Shown: one piece after another, positions 1-13,000 of the stretch
Layout: every line of letters starts with the position of its first letter
Numbering within the stretch: position 1 is the first letter of the stretch
DNA from: Leptasterias polaris
Taxonomy: Eukaryota > Echinodermata > Asteroidea > Forcipulatida > Asteriidae
Reading direction: 5' to 3'
Length of the DNA: 64,000 nucleotides
NCBI GenBank assembly: GCA_037783415.1
Contig: JAZGTN010000097.1
Location: 4,402,001 to 4,466,000, forward strand
Made by a program: the position numbers and the translations under genes
Notes under the pieces: model-generated
Database searches by the model: none
The model's input: the letters and a program-made list of their open reading frames with translations, nothing else
Told to the model about the DNA's origin: nothing

Positions 1-3000
1 ATATTTCTACCTCCATGTTTGTAATTGTAAAACAGTACCACCCCATCGCTTGATCATGATGAGCAAGTCTTTAATCCTAACATTCAATTTAAAGGGTACC
101 TATATAGGCCTAAACGTTTATTTGAGTCCAGCAAAACAAACATATCAATTTGCTAATTGTAAGACCCCCACCTAACCCTCTGTTAGTGTCATCAATTCCC
201 ACATAACTGGCAGACAGACATGTGTTTCGAATTTACTTGATACTGGTTGATTAAATTAGAATTCAGGAAATCAGGGCTGTGAGTTGTCACTTTTAAAATA
301 GTTTGTATAGAGTTCATAGGGATATGATACATCAACGTGGTTGGATCAGTATCACATTCACGTTCAATGTGCTTGTGTTGGTTGTATATGAAGGTACAGT
401 CAAACCATGATCTATTTGGTCAGATACCAAGATTGCATGCAGCATAGAGCAAGGACATAATGCAGTGAGTCAGTGACCAACACTGCTTCTTTCACCACAT
501 CCAAAGTTTTGTCCCCTGTCTATGGATTTACCTGCTCAGTGTGCCAGGAAAAAACATGATTTCTCCGGTCCAGTCTGTTATGTGCCATGTGTACGGTATG
601 TGTTAAAACTTTCTGTCACCCTTGCATGTAATTTGTGATGAATACATTATCATCAAGAAAAGTATAAAGCCGTAATGTTGGAATTTTAAGTACAAATATT
701 TGTTACATTTTTCAATCAGTGTTTTTATGGATATGTAGCTTTACGGCCTCAATGTTTACTACGATTTTCTCAAATATACTTGGGTAGTATTTTATTTTTA
801 TTTGCTTTGTCACAAAAGCACAGGTTGTTTCCCAAAGTCGGAGTGCCTGATTCTCCACTCAGCCGTACAGGGCATTGGTGTAAAACAAACAGTTCCTCAA
901 AAAGTGCCAAAATACTGGGTCTTGTTATTATTTCCCAACTTCTCATTCACCTAGCCTCAGAGCTGTGTAAATTACAACAAGGTTCCCATAGTGTCCAGTC
1001 CTGGTATTTCAGCACTCACATTACCCCCTTTTGAAACATCAGAGTTGTGAGAGACATTCCTGCCATGTGGAGCAGTGCTTGGTAACTGGTCACCCACTTG
1101 TTGTTTAGAACCCCTCTCCCTTTTTTTTTTACTCAAGACCTTTTTCAGCTGGTACCCAAAGTAAACATACCTGTTCCTAATGCCAAAGGGTTGTTTTATT
1201 TTCACTGGGACTGTACCCCTGTAGTTACTGTTTATTTTGTGATTCTAGTAGAAAATATCCCTGTATTGTTCTCAAGATGTTGAAAGGTACACAAGTTACT
1301 GATCAGGTAACAAGATCAGTTTCTGAGATATGTCACCTGCTTGACACAGTCAGTTTCAAACTTGGGGCGAATGAAACACCATTATTGTTTCAAACAACTA
1401 ATTTTTGTTGATCAATTTTCTTGATTCCATAGTTCATCATCTCATTTCTTTTTTTTTAGTTCTTGTAAAGATGTGTAACAAAGTTTCCAAAAAGTTGGTG
1501 TGGGTTACAATTGTTTATTACAACCAGATATTTGTAACAGTGAATGTACCTGGTTGTTTATTGTCCTTCTGTATGATGTGATGTGTGGTTTGACCTGCCG
1601 TTATTCACTCAATGCATGCTGGAACTTTCTGAATAGATCAGCAAAAATGACAACTACAATGGCACACCATGTTTTGACAGGAATTTTACAATGGAAAAAC
1701 TCCCACACAACTGCAAGAATCTGTTATTAAATTGTTTCTTTCTCAAACATAAGCGTTTGGATGCATGTACCTGGTCCCATTCTTTCAACAGAGAACAGAA
1801 ATCCCACTTGGTAACATTTACATAAGAAAGAGGCTGAATTTAGCTCTTTGTCTAGTTTGTTATGAAAACACTTAATTTGAAAATCACACACTTGCAATTC
1901 TCAAAACCACAAGGTAATTGGATAGTTTGTGTAATAAAGTACTTGTCCCCCCATACCACAACAATAAGATAATAGACCATACTTGTACTGTAGAGCAAGA
2001 ATGGACAGAAGATAGACCCTCAAGCTGTTCAGCAAACCCCAAGGTCCTCAACTCACTTTACAAGGCAAACTTTAATTCCACTCCAGTAGTGCCTAATTTA
2101 CAGGCAACACCCCTCTAGCAAATCTCAGAGTTGGTTTTATTATGAAACACAGTGGGGATTTCAGCTATGGGTCCATCAGGACAGACTTTCCTTTCATCTG
2201 TGGTGTGAGGAGGAATTTTGTGGTGAAAACCTCAAACATGATTTCTGGCTCTTGTAACAGTAGACCCTAAGAGCTTGCTTTTTTATTGATAAATTGCACA
2301 ATGTTTTCTCAGGTGGGTTGGGTGGCTTTCGGCAGTGGATTCAGAAATGAAAATTCCTACAATCACTTGTTGAGAGAGTGAGTTTCTCAAAATGTGGAAG
2401 GGTAGTGAAAGATGTAACTTTGTAATGCATACCAAATTGTGTTGTATTTTGACGTACCATATTACATTTTAAAGAAATAAAATAAGTTTTACATTTTTTG
2501 TAAAGGAGGTACTCAATTTTATTAACTTTGTGGTTAAACTAAAAGACAGAACATAGGATTGACAAAATATGAGAATGTATTTGGTGCAATTTTTGTCAGA
2601 ACACTTGGTTTAAAGTTAACACTGACACCGATCTAGCTTGGTGATATAATACTGTCTGAAAAATCGAGCACTGTGTGTTTGGATCCATACTTATTTAAAT
2701 TACTGGTCAGGTAATTAGAGCAAGCATTGTATTGCATGTACACAAACATTACACAAAAACACAATTTTCTCTTAAATTTTGAAACATGTCTTTGAAAACT
2801 TATTTGTATTTTTTCTAAGAAATGTTATTCATTTTAAAAAACCAAGTCTGTAGGTTTCTTGAAAACCAGACTTGGTTTTTTTAAATGAATAAACTTTTAA
2901 AAACCAGTGGTTCACCATCTCTTTTACCTTTACCTAAAAGCATAATATGTGGAATATTAAACATGTTATTTTTGAAGTTTTACTCGAACTTATTTTCAGA

Positions 3001-3067
3001 ATTATCACCCTTATTCATATAAGTTAACTGTATATCATTTGTTTGCTCATTTCTCTTCTATGTACAG
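1..3067. other. Upstream non-coding DNA, no gene recognised
   Basis: No reading frame here resembles a known protein. The open stretches are short, lack splice-bordered coding character and have homopolymer runs. The stretch ends at a polypyrimidine tract and AG acceptor just before the first PLEKHG-like exon, so part of it is intron or 5' flank of that gene. The only clear structure is the inverted repeat at 2827-2890. Confidence 0.6.
2827..2890. repeat. 24-bp inverted repeat (hairpin)
   Basis: Left arm 2827-2850 and right arm 2867-2890 are reverse complements with one mismatch, separated by 16 bases. Transcribed on either strand this would form a long stem with a small loop. It sits about 180 bases before the first recognised coding exon. 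It may be a small foldback element; the arms are partly A/T homopolymer. Confidence 0.75.
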
Positions 3068-4077
3068 ATTCCTCTATGGAAATAGCGCCTTCACTGATCA
3101 CACTGTATGACAAGTATGCATCAGACAGAGAACTCATGTCTATCCAAGAGAGTGAACCCACAGAGACGGAATCTCCCAACAGAACCAACGATGATGAGAT
3201 CATCGGCACTGAGCCCAGAACAACAGGAATCAGGGTGTCTGAGGACCAGGAAGACAAGATGGCAGTACATAGTGGCGAGACTGCAGAGTGTTTCATGAAC
3301 ACCAGTGATGTTCCCGTTGTGAACGACCAACCAGATGAAGAGACTGAGAACACTGAGGCGACGACGCCAAAATCCCCCAACCAAAGTTTTTTATACCAGC
3401 CTTCACAGCCGGAATTGGAAAGTGATATTGATACGAGCAAGGAGAGCATCAAACCAAGAAGTGAGAGCTGTTCGGCAATTTTGGATGAAGAAAGTACTAG
3501 ACCTAAGATGGACCAGGTGGAGACTGAAATAACATGTACTATGGCTCACTCAGAGAGCAAATCTAATTCCTCAAGTCTTGATAAACACAGCAATGTACCA
3601 AAACGCAAATATGCTGCAACAACGCCGCCAGAAAAGACGGACAGTAACGCCAACCTGAGAAGTTTCCAAAGGACTCTATCATTCGGCGCTCGATTGGCCA
3701 GAACGAAATTCAGTCAATTTATTGAGAACAATGCTCTTGGGAAATCCAAAGGTGAAGTTACAAACAAGAAGCCCCCAGATGCAGTTTCTCCTGTTAAGCC
3801 AAGACAGAGACTAAGGAGCGATTCAGAGCCTGCTCCAATGACAGCCATCAAAACAGACCCTAAGAGAAAATCCTCTCGTATCAATCCTACCATCTTAGCG
3901 ATGGCAGAGGGTGAAAACGATGCCATGTCCCCCACAGCTTCCCCTACTTCTACCCCTCCTCCTAAACCCAAGTCCCCACAGACCTCTAGACTAAGCTTGT
4001 CATATCTTGATCAGAAGTGCAAAGAACTTTTAGACACCGAGAAGAATTATGTGGTGGATCTGGCAGATGTCATAGCG
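3068..4077 (+). CDS. PLEKHG1-like: PLEKHG-like exon 1 of those visible (N-terminal region and start of DH)
   Basis: The acceptor is a pyrimidine-rich tract ending in TACAG at 3067 and the donor is GTAAGT at 4078. The first in-exon ATG is at 3076 and begins MEIAPSLITLYDKYASDREL. The exon encodes an acidic, Ser/Thr/Pro-rich stretch of about 300 residues, a basic patch (RTLSFGARLARTKFSQF), a proline-rich segment, and then KCKELLDTEKNYVVDLADVI, the first helix of the DH domain. It ends on a codon boundary. An alternative TTG-initiated extension at 3043 reads through the acceptor and is unlikely to be used. Confidence 0.88.
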
Positions 4078-7000
4078 GTAAGTAAACAATCTTGACATAA
4101 CCTGGAACAAAATATGTGTTAGTCCAGTGAGAAAGCTTTATGTAAAGTTTTGTATTCATTTGTAAACAAATACTTATAAGATCTTGTTAAAATTTTAGGC
4201 TTTGAAATTTCTTGGCCCTTTCCCCTTTATTTGTCCCTAGTCTTTGACTTTTTGAACTTCATTCTTTGGTTTACCTTTTTGGTGTGCCTTTGCAGGATAA
4301 TCCTTTATGTAATGATACATTAAAAATAAAACAAGTTAGTGTTGAGCAAAAAGCAAGCCAAAATTCAATTGCTAAGAAAAGTTGTTCATCTTGAAAGTTA
4401 CCTGTCTAGTAAGTTTTTGTAATGTACTAATCTCACACTTGTCACTGATCTAATCTAAACTATGCATGGTGGCTTCTTGCAACTTATTGACAATTTATGT
4501 ACTTGTGGTTCTCTTAGGGTTACAAGTATCCCATGGCAACGACTCGGAATCTCATGAGCCGGATAGAGCAAGACACCTTGTTCGGTAACATCCTGGAGAT
4601 CCACGCCTTTAATAAGTAAGTCTTGTCTCATATCCACTTGGTCAACGTCATAGCCATTATCAGTGAAAATACATCCTGTGTCTAGCTACTGGGTGACAGG
4701 TGGAGGCTTTTAAAGGCGCTTTGTGGGGATTTTTTGGCTGCGTGCATTTTATCATTTTATGCTGTATGTAAGAAATACACAGTGCATCTAACCAAGTCAA
4801 TTATGACAGCTGATGACATTTGGGGGGAAAAGGTGTCACAATGATGCGCTTTCTGTTGCATCCTAGTGTTTCAGTTTTGAAAAATATTTTGTGACAGACA
4901 TGTTTCTGTTGTTTGAAATACATGTACATAACACTTCCCCATTATTTGTTAGGTGCATGAACTTTCTAATCATCTGGGGCGGATAAATGTTGTCTTTACC
5001 ATGGAAGAGTTTTTAGATTCCTCCATGTAGGTGTAATTTTATACCTCCATGGAGGTATCTATTTCCCCCATGGAGGTGTGTTCTTATTCCTCCATGGAGG
5101 TGTATTCATATTCCTCCATGTAGGAGGTGTATTCGTATTCCTCCATTGGTGTGTATTCTTATTCCTCCATCGGGGTGTAATCTTATTCCTTCTTGCCTTC
5201 ACCAATTTTCAAGCACAAGCTTATGAACGCCTCAGGTCATTGTGAACATCCAGTCAATGATCTTGGAAACAGAATGTTACCACTGCTGAATGTGCACCTC
5301 ATGCGCCACATTAATAACACGTGGGAACACCTGTGACCATGCGGTGACCTCATCAAAAATAGCATGAATGTAATCCTATGTTAACCCCCAGTCATCACCA
5401 GTGAACTGTGTGTCCTCAGCAGACTATGCACTGAGTACACACAGTAATGAGTTCATTAAAATGATCATACTCCAAGGCACCTTGTCAAAAGAATAACACT
5501 GTGTGATTGATGTCAGGCCATTTTCACCTTCAATTCCTACTCTCCAATAATCCCAAGGAAAAAAGCTGAATTAGCCAGGCATGGGCTTATTGAATGTTTT
5601 CCCTACCCCTCTCTTCAGCTTGTATGTTGTTGGAAGATGATTAAGGTGTGGTAATGTTGGTGGAAATTAGCTGTGTGGTGTAGTAGATGATATGGTGCAG
5701 CAAGTGGCCTCAGGGATAAACCTTGATATAGCTGTATACATGTATACCTCCCCAGTCTCTACCACAAAACACTGCCGTTATGGAGTTGGGACTCTGCTCT
5801 TGTCAAGAATGTCATTTCATAAATGATTCAAGATCATTTCTTGATTAACCATGCCCCTGGCTTACTTTTTTAAAGGAGATGTAATTTCCCCTGGGTGAGA
5901 TTCAAAAGTGGGTGTAATTACCTATCCAGTGTATTGCCATCAGCAGCCAGGTTTTTATTTAAAGGGACGGTCCGTAAACAGGTGTGGAGTGGTTTTATTT
6001 TAGAAAAGTGAGCTACTTTGGGTTTTTGTGTGGTCTCTTGAAACTGGGACTTCAATTTTCCCCCAAAATTCCCCCATTGATGAGATGGCCTTGCAGCCTA
6101 CCAAACTGGACAGACTTTGTGTGTACCAACTGGTAAAGACATCGTCAGACCTGTCTTCTTTGGTCTGTCTTATTAGTATTACTACTTAAGTACTACACCT
6201 AGGTCATTGGCTCTCATCTATAAATGACCAAGTGACAACGAACATGTCCTGTGATGCATGGTGAATTTGTTTCCCTACAGTGTCTTGGTCACTGTTAGAC
6301 TTTCTGTTGTGAAACCGAGTCCTCCCGGAAATTACTCTCATTGGGGGACAATTCAGGGCGGGTATGTCTGGGACTGGGAGGAGATTCTTGTCTGAGACTA
6401 CGAGAGAAATGGACCGTGTCATTATTTTAATGACGTGTATAATCAGGTATCATACTAAGCTGAAAGTCAAAGGGGCTGAGCCTGTGTTTACTGGTGTTTA
6501 AATCAGGATGCACCAACATCGTGATATATACATGTATCTGCGAATTGATAGGGCCACCAAATCACCAATCCAAAGAATTGAAAAGTTGTTTTAAGGAAAC
6601 TTGCAGACTTTTGAATGTTACTTTTTTTTGTTCAGTGTTTGAAGCTGAGCATGGTTTTGTCAATTTGTACTGACAACTTGCCTTTGACTTTTTGGACAGG
6701 ATGGTTTGATTATCTACCTCCTCCCTACCCCCCCCCCCCCCCCCCCCCCCACAATCAGCCCAAACCCCCTTTCCTCTTCCTTACCTGGGAAGTCTACCCA
6801 CATCATATGTTTTTCAACAGTTTTCCCAAAGAGTTAGCAAGAACCTGCTTTACACGTAAAACCTGATGTTCCATCCGACCTAAAATGACTCACCGGAAAC
6901 TGTGCTGCGATCTAAATCTGACTTCAATCCTGTGAGACTTTTTTACAATTCAAAAGTTCAGCAATTACAGCTTTCATGATGGTTTGCTTTCTGGAAAAGG

Positions 7001-10000
7001 TTTTCTAAACACTCTGAGAGACATACAGGAATACAAACTATAGTCTAGTGACTTCTTGATGGTAATTACGATAACTCTTTGTCAGTCTGGTTATCCGCAT
7101 CAATCTTCTCACAGTTTCAAAGAGATAAGGGTTCAATTTCATACAATGTAGAGCTGCTTCAAGCACAAAGAATAGCTAAGCAAATCAAAACTACGCTGTC
7201 CAAAATAAGGTTCCAGTCAAAAAAACAAAACAAAAAATTAATATTTTTGTTTAGCATGAAATAGTTCTGCAGTATTTGCTGCTTTAACAGCGCTATGAAA
7301 TTGCTCCATGGCTATTGGGAGTTGCACACACAATATGTAGGAGGCAAAAGTGCAACATCCATCAAAACCACCTCTCTGAGAATGACCATAGAGTGTTTCT
7401 TTTAAAACCATCTGAAAAGTTTTGATTTGTGGAAGAATTTTTTTCTATTATTAGGCCTATAGAACCTAAAACAAGCTTGAACTAATATTGAGGTGCTGCA
7501 AAATTATCTTGGATGGGGAACTGATGGGTGGGTGAGCTCGTTGCTCACTCTGCAGACTTGACTCTCTGATTCATTGCAAGCACAAGGGGGATTATGTGAA
7601 ATATGGGACCTGGGAACATCCGCTACGTTCACTGCTTTGCTGCAGAGCGCAGATGAAGATTTTAACTGCAGCGAAGTACACTCCAGAATAAAGTGTATGA
7701 ATTTACAGTGAATAAGAACGTACACTCTAGACTCTAGACCCTAGCTTGATTTTTGTAAAAGGGCCATTGAGGTATTTCAGAATGATCCTTTCGATGATGG
7801 AAATGTGGCACCCTTCTTGTTGATGGCTCCTAGCGAAGCTTTATTGTGGGTAACATTTGCATTATAGTCTGTATGAAAACCATAGAGGAGTTATTGTATT
7901 ACTGTCAGTAGTGAGCACAAAACCAAATTGTTGCACTGACGGTTATATTCACAGACCTCTCCCCGATGACAAAGGAAGACCTTTCTATTTTAAGTAGTCT
8001 TTACAAAGGGCTGCCTTAGCTGGCTCATGTTCAGAGGAAGGGGCTGTCAAACCCTGTTTCTGTGGATGGTGGCGTGTTTCTTTTGTTTTCTGAGTTGAAC
8101 CATTTTGCAGCATGCCCCAGTGGTGAACTTTGTTTCTGTTTTGTGCTCCTGGATTGCAGCGCAACACTGAATGTTTGTAACATCCCTTCAGGGCTGTTGG
8201 TTTTGGCTCTTCACACTTTCTTGCCACTTTTTTTTTCTTTTCACTGCACATTATTGAAGGTGTTATTTTTTGTGATGAAGACTTTGCTCTCTGAATGCCA
8301 GATAATCGGATGTCCAGAAGACAACCCTGTCAAAGGACTTGATGCTCAATACAGTGCTGAATCTTATTGTAAACCCTGTTTTGACCATGGAGCAATAAAC
8401 TAGTTGCTCCATGGTTTGACCAATTGACTTTTAGTTTTAGTCCCACTCGAGGATTTTGGAATTGGGGAAGGGGGTAAGGTTTTACAAAAGGAAAAGAGGA
8501 ATCGTGAAGATTAGGAGATGGCCTTGTGAGATCTGTGACTCGGTATTCAGGTCAGAGAGAAGAAAACTAAACCACATGTGCAAGCAGTTGTACATAGGTT
8601 ATAGTTTTATTGAAAGTTTACCAAGTCCAAGTTGTTATCCCCATGTGATCACAGCTTCATGACATCATCAGGGGGGGGGGGGGGGGCAACCTTTGCCATT
8701 TGCTGATTAGGGGCATCCGCAGCCCATATTCCGGGTGTTGAGGTTTGGAAGAGACTGTATAGCACTGCGTAGCAGCAGACCACTGTCTTATCCAGGATGA
8801 TCTGTCATACAATCCTATAATTAGACAATCCCTGTTGCCACAATGCTTGCTTCCTTGTGTCACCATACCCCTTGGGCCAGCAGCAACTCATGGCCATGAC
8901 AGATTAGTACAAGGGGAGACACCAGACATCAAAACTCTTCACCACTGACTACCAGCGGGATCTAATCCACTATGTTGTCACTCTGTGAAACACACAGAAG
9001 TACGATCTTTCAGAAGGACAGAGAGGTTCTTAGACAGTTGCTTTCGTGAATGACCCTGGTCTTGATGGTTTACAGGAGGGGTCAGCCTTCAAAGGTCATC
9101 TTGAGCCTAAGAATGACAAAGGCATTGAGGGTTATTTTTTTAAATCTGGGATTGATACAGCCATGAACTGTTGTCATATTTAAGCTTCAACAATCAGATG
9201 ATGAGATCACCCATAAGGCTTTGCTTCCAAATTTCCTGTTGACGCCTTTTAACTTTTATTTGTGTGTGGTGTGTGTGTGTTTTCTTAGTAGCAGTCATCT
9301 TGATAAAGTCTATTGTTAAAGGGTGATTTTAATTTGATTACATTTTAATGAATTACAGACCAGCTGCCTGAGACCTCCCCTTTTTTTTAACTAACCAAAT
9401 TTTACAACATGAGAACTCAACTTTGTTTCAGTTAACAGAGCTTTAATAGAACGTGGATACAGCTTGCAGAGAAACAAACAAGAAGACTTCTAAACGTGAT
9501 AAATTTTATGACATTTAAACTTGACTTCCTTTCAGTTAAAGGAGCGTTAAAGAACATGAATACAATTTTTTAGAGGAACAAACAAGAAGATATTCTATTT
9601 GTGATAAATCACATTTGGTATTCATGGCCAATTTTAAATGGAGATTATTTGAAAATCCTCACCCAGAAAGTGTTCAAGTTTGATTTTTAAAGAGCTCTTT
9701 GATTGTGGCTTATTCATTCGTCTTCCCTTACATGCCACCCACACACAGATCATTCAACTGCACGTACTGCAAGTGTGACCCACCTCCTTTTCCACATGAA
9801 ACATCCACTGATGATGGAGACCGCTCCATGACTGCCATCCCAAAATCACTCATTAACGCACTAGAGATACACTCTGTAAAGTCACTATGTGAGCGGTGTA
9901 TCTACGTAGTAAATGTCACAGTGGCGTTTGGGGTCAGAGCGCTGAGTACATGCTCTTGTGCACGGGGTTCTGGATACGTGGGATTGATGAGAGTGGGCAG

Positions 10001-13000
10001 AGGGATCAGAAGCTTTCGGGGTTAGATCCAAGAGGAAGCCTAAACAATGATGCGGTGGGGTGTGTACACGTGTTGAATTTGTGCATGCCTATTAATATAA
10101 TCATGTTATAATGGATGGTTATTAGGATCAGCTTTGTCTTCCTGGGTTTATAGCTCTTTGCTTCCACCAATAAGCCAATGTCTTTCAGATAGCTTATATC
10201 ATTACATACACACATACACAACGGGATAAGAGAAACGGGAGAAGAGTTGTACAAGCTTGAAATTAAACTTGGATTTAAACTTATTACATAGTTACATCCC
10301 CCCCCCCAACAACAAAAAACTAAACAAATAAAAATGTCATCTCTAACAATATAACCTCAAAACATGATTTGTAAGTCTATGAGATTTACATATTATGGGA
10401 TGGGATTGCTGTGACACTCATTTGCTTCCTTTAAGGTCTGCCGAGTCACCCATCTGGAGAAGTACATACAAGAATTCAAAATAATTGTCCGTACTTTTCT
10501 TGTCTAATTTTCAGCAAACTTCTGAAAGAGTTACAGCAGTGCAATAACAATGCAGTACTGATCGCTGAGTGCTTCCTTGACAATGTAAGATACCACGTTT
10601 TGCCTTCTCATCTGTGTTTATTTGCTGTCGGTAATGATCCTGGTTTGTCCTGGGTCTTCTAAATATCTCAATAAGTTTGCTGTCTTAACATTTCATAGGT
10701 GATTGTATCTTTTATTTGTAAACACACACTTCGAATTTTGATTTTTATTGTTAAAAATATTATTGTTGTTATCCTAGTTCAGAGTGTATTTCCTGTTTGA
10801 TAAATTAAAAAAGTCGCTCAAGAATGTTGTAGTAAAAAAAAAGAAAGTTTTGCAGGTTTTTTCCCTCAACCAAACAAATCGTGCAGAGAAATAGTTAGAT
10901 GTTAGTTTATATATTTGAATCTTATTTCCTCAACAGGAAAAGAGGTTCTCAGTGTACACAGATTACTGCACTAACTACCCTAACACTGTGGAGATCTTGA
11001 TGGACATCATGGCACAGGAGGATGTAGTTGAATTCTTTCGAGAATGTCAGCAAATTCTGAACCATCCACTACCTCTAGGAGCGTACCTCCTTAAACCGGT
11101 CCAAAGAGTCCTGAAATATCATCTTTTCTTCCAGGTATGTTACTAGTGGGTTGGGCCCAATAGACCGATCCATTAAGCCCCGCCTCCTTACGAGTTGACC
11201 AATCACAGCCGCGAAACCCGATCACCATTAGTGCAAAGATCACCAAACGGCTCAAATGGTGATCAGATTTCGCGGTTGTGATTGGTCACTGAGAAATGGG
11301 CGTGGCTTAATGGATCGGTGTATTTATACAAAGGGAATACATGGGTGTAGACGAGGTCTTAAACAACCTTTTCAAACTGACAGGGTTGTGGCTGAGTGAT
11401 CTTTATTGTATGGCCAAGACCCTGCAATGTTTTTAATGGCCATTTAAGACACTACTCTTCCGTTTCCATTTATACATAACTTTTTTTGTTCTAAGTGTAA
11501 TAATGTATTAATGTAGTGTAAGATGCAAAAATTAACATCTGTTATATAGTGTAATAATGTATTAAATTGTTCATTTCTTTTTAGTACATTTAAACAAATA
11601 ATCTTTCATCACTGCTAGATATTTTCTATAGCCTGTCATCAAAATCGAGGAAAGAAGTTTGAAATGAAATGGAAAAATTGCTTCAAATGGTCCCAGTAGT
11701 ATTTTGATGGGTATTGATGGACATTGACTTCTGTCCATATATACATTCTGATAATATTTTGGGATAAATTCTACTGTGGAATTGAGTTCCCAGATGGTGA
11801 TCAATTTTACAGTTGACAAACATTTGTGCATATTTCACAAAAAGACAATTTGCCAGGATTCATGGTGCCATGACCATTTCAAAAGCTATCGGATAAAAAA
11901 CTAGAACACGAAAGTGTTCTCCTCTGATTTTGGTTCTCATTTAAAAAAGACATTGCGGAAATTAGAAATTTACTTGATAATTTGTCAAATCAAAATGAAA
12001 ATTGAAATTAACAGTTTTTCCTAGAATTATGACAACCATGATGGTTACCATGGGGATAATCCCAGCACCCTCACCAAACCCAACAGCTGGATGCAGCAGT
12101 GACTCATGCTTAGTATGGGTTGGGTCTGATATCAACTATCATATACCTTTAAGTGGAGCTATATTTTGTGGTGAAGTTGAAAGAAACTTTCAGTTTCAAA
12201 CCAGTGGGTTGGTCATATCCAAAGTTATTGAAAGCATCCCTGATATGACATAAGTTGTACTGCTAGAATAGGGTGGTGTTTTGTATTTTCCAAAGCTTTT
12301 GTTGGTAAATACTGCACTAGTAGTAGTACACATATATACCAGGCATCCATCATGTACACAGTTTGTCATTTCTGGAAAACAAAACTCGCCAAGAATCTGA
12401 AACTGCTTAAACTAAAAGTCTTGATGTAGTACAAACAAATCAACCACATTTTATTAATTTTTTGGATGGTAGAGATGAAATTCTTATGCAGTTTGGTGTA
12501 CTAATCGACTTCTCAACTACTTGTGAATTATTTGAAACATATGCCTTTGCTCTCTAAATGAACCCACGTCAAGTTATAACCAGCTTATTTTGGGCCAGCC
12601 ATTTTGGTGACACTCCCTACTAAGCAGCAATCAAGATCCAGGTCTTACACGTAGATACAGCTGACCATATGGTTGCAGTTTCTCTACAATAATCTGACTT
12701 AATTCTAACTCAAGGTTCCACACTTACAGGTGCAGCTCGTCAAATAAATCTCTTTACTTCATATTGCAAAGTTATAGAATACTTTTCAGTTGACATTTTA
12801 CAGGTCTTTCATCTATTAAAATTAATGAGGCATTTGTGGTACCACAATTTTTCTCAAAATATTCCAAAATGGGCAACCATCATAATGATAGAATCCAGAC
12901 CTGATACTTCACAGAGGCAATGGGGGCAATTGCCTCTGTGTGCCCCTTGAGATATTTCAGTAGACTATTAAATTTCCTTGAAAAACTGCCTTGCCTTTAC

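Larger units (their letters stand above)
4616..10514 (+). other. Large PLEKHG intron (5.9 kb)
   Basis: No gene is recognised. The intron holds a degenerate 24-bp tandem array at 5018-5190, a C23 run at 6728-6750, a short hairpin near 8382-8412 with 12-bp arms around ACCATGGAGCAA, and a G16 run at 8671-8686. Open frames at about 8062-8403 and 9699-10025 match nothing I know and are not splice-bordered. Confidence 0.65.

Noticed and set aside
8062..8403. 113-codon plus-strand open frame
   Set aside because: No recognisable domain, hydrophobic low-quality composition, inside a large intron, and no support from neighbouring exons.
8456..8662. Possible zinc finger (CEIC...H.C) in a 68-codon frame
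   Set aside because: The CxxC-x12-HxC spacing does not fit a standard zinc finger and the frame has no homologous context; probably chance.
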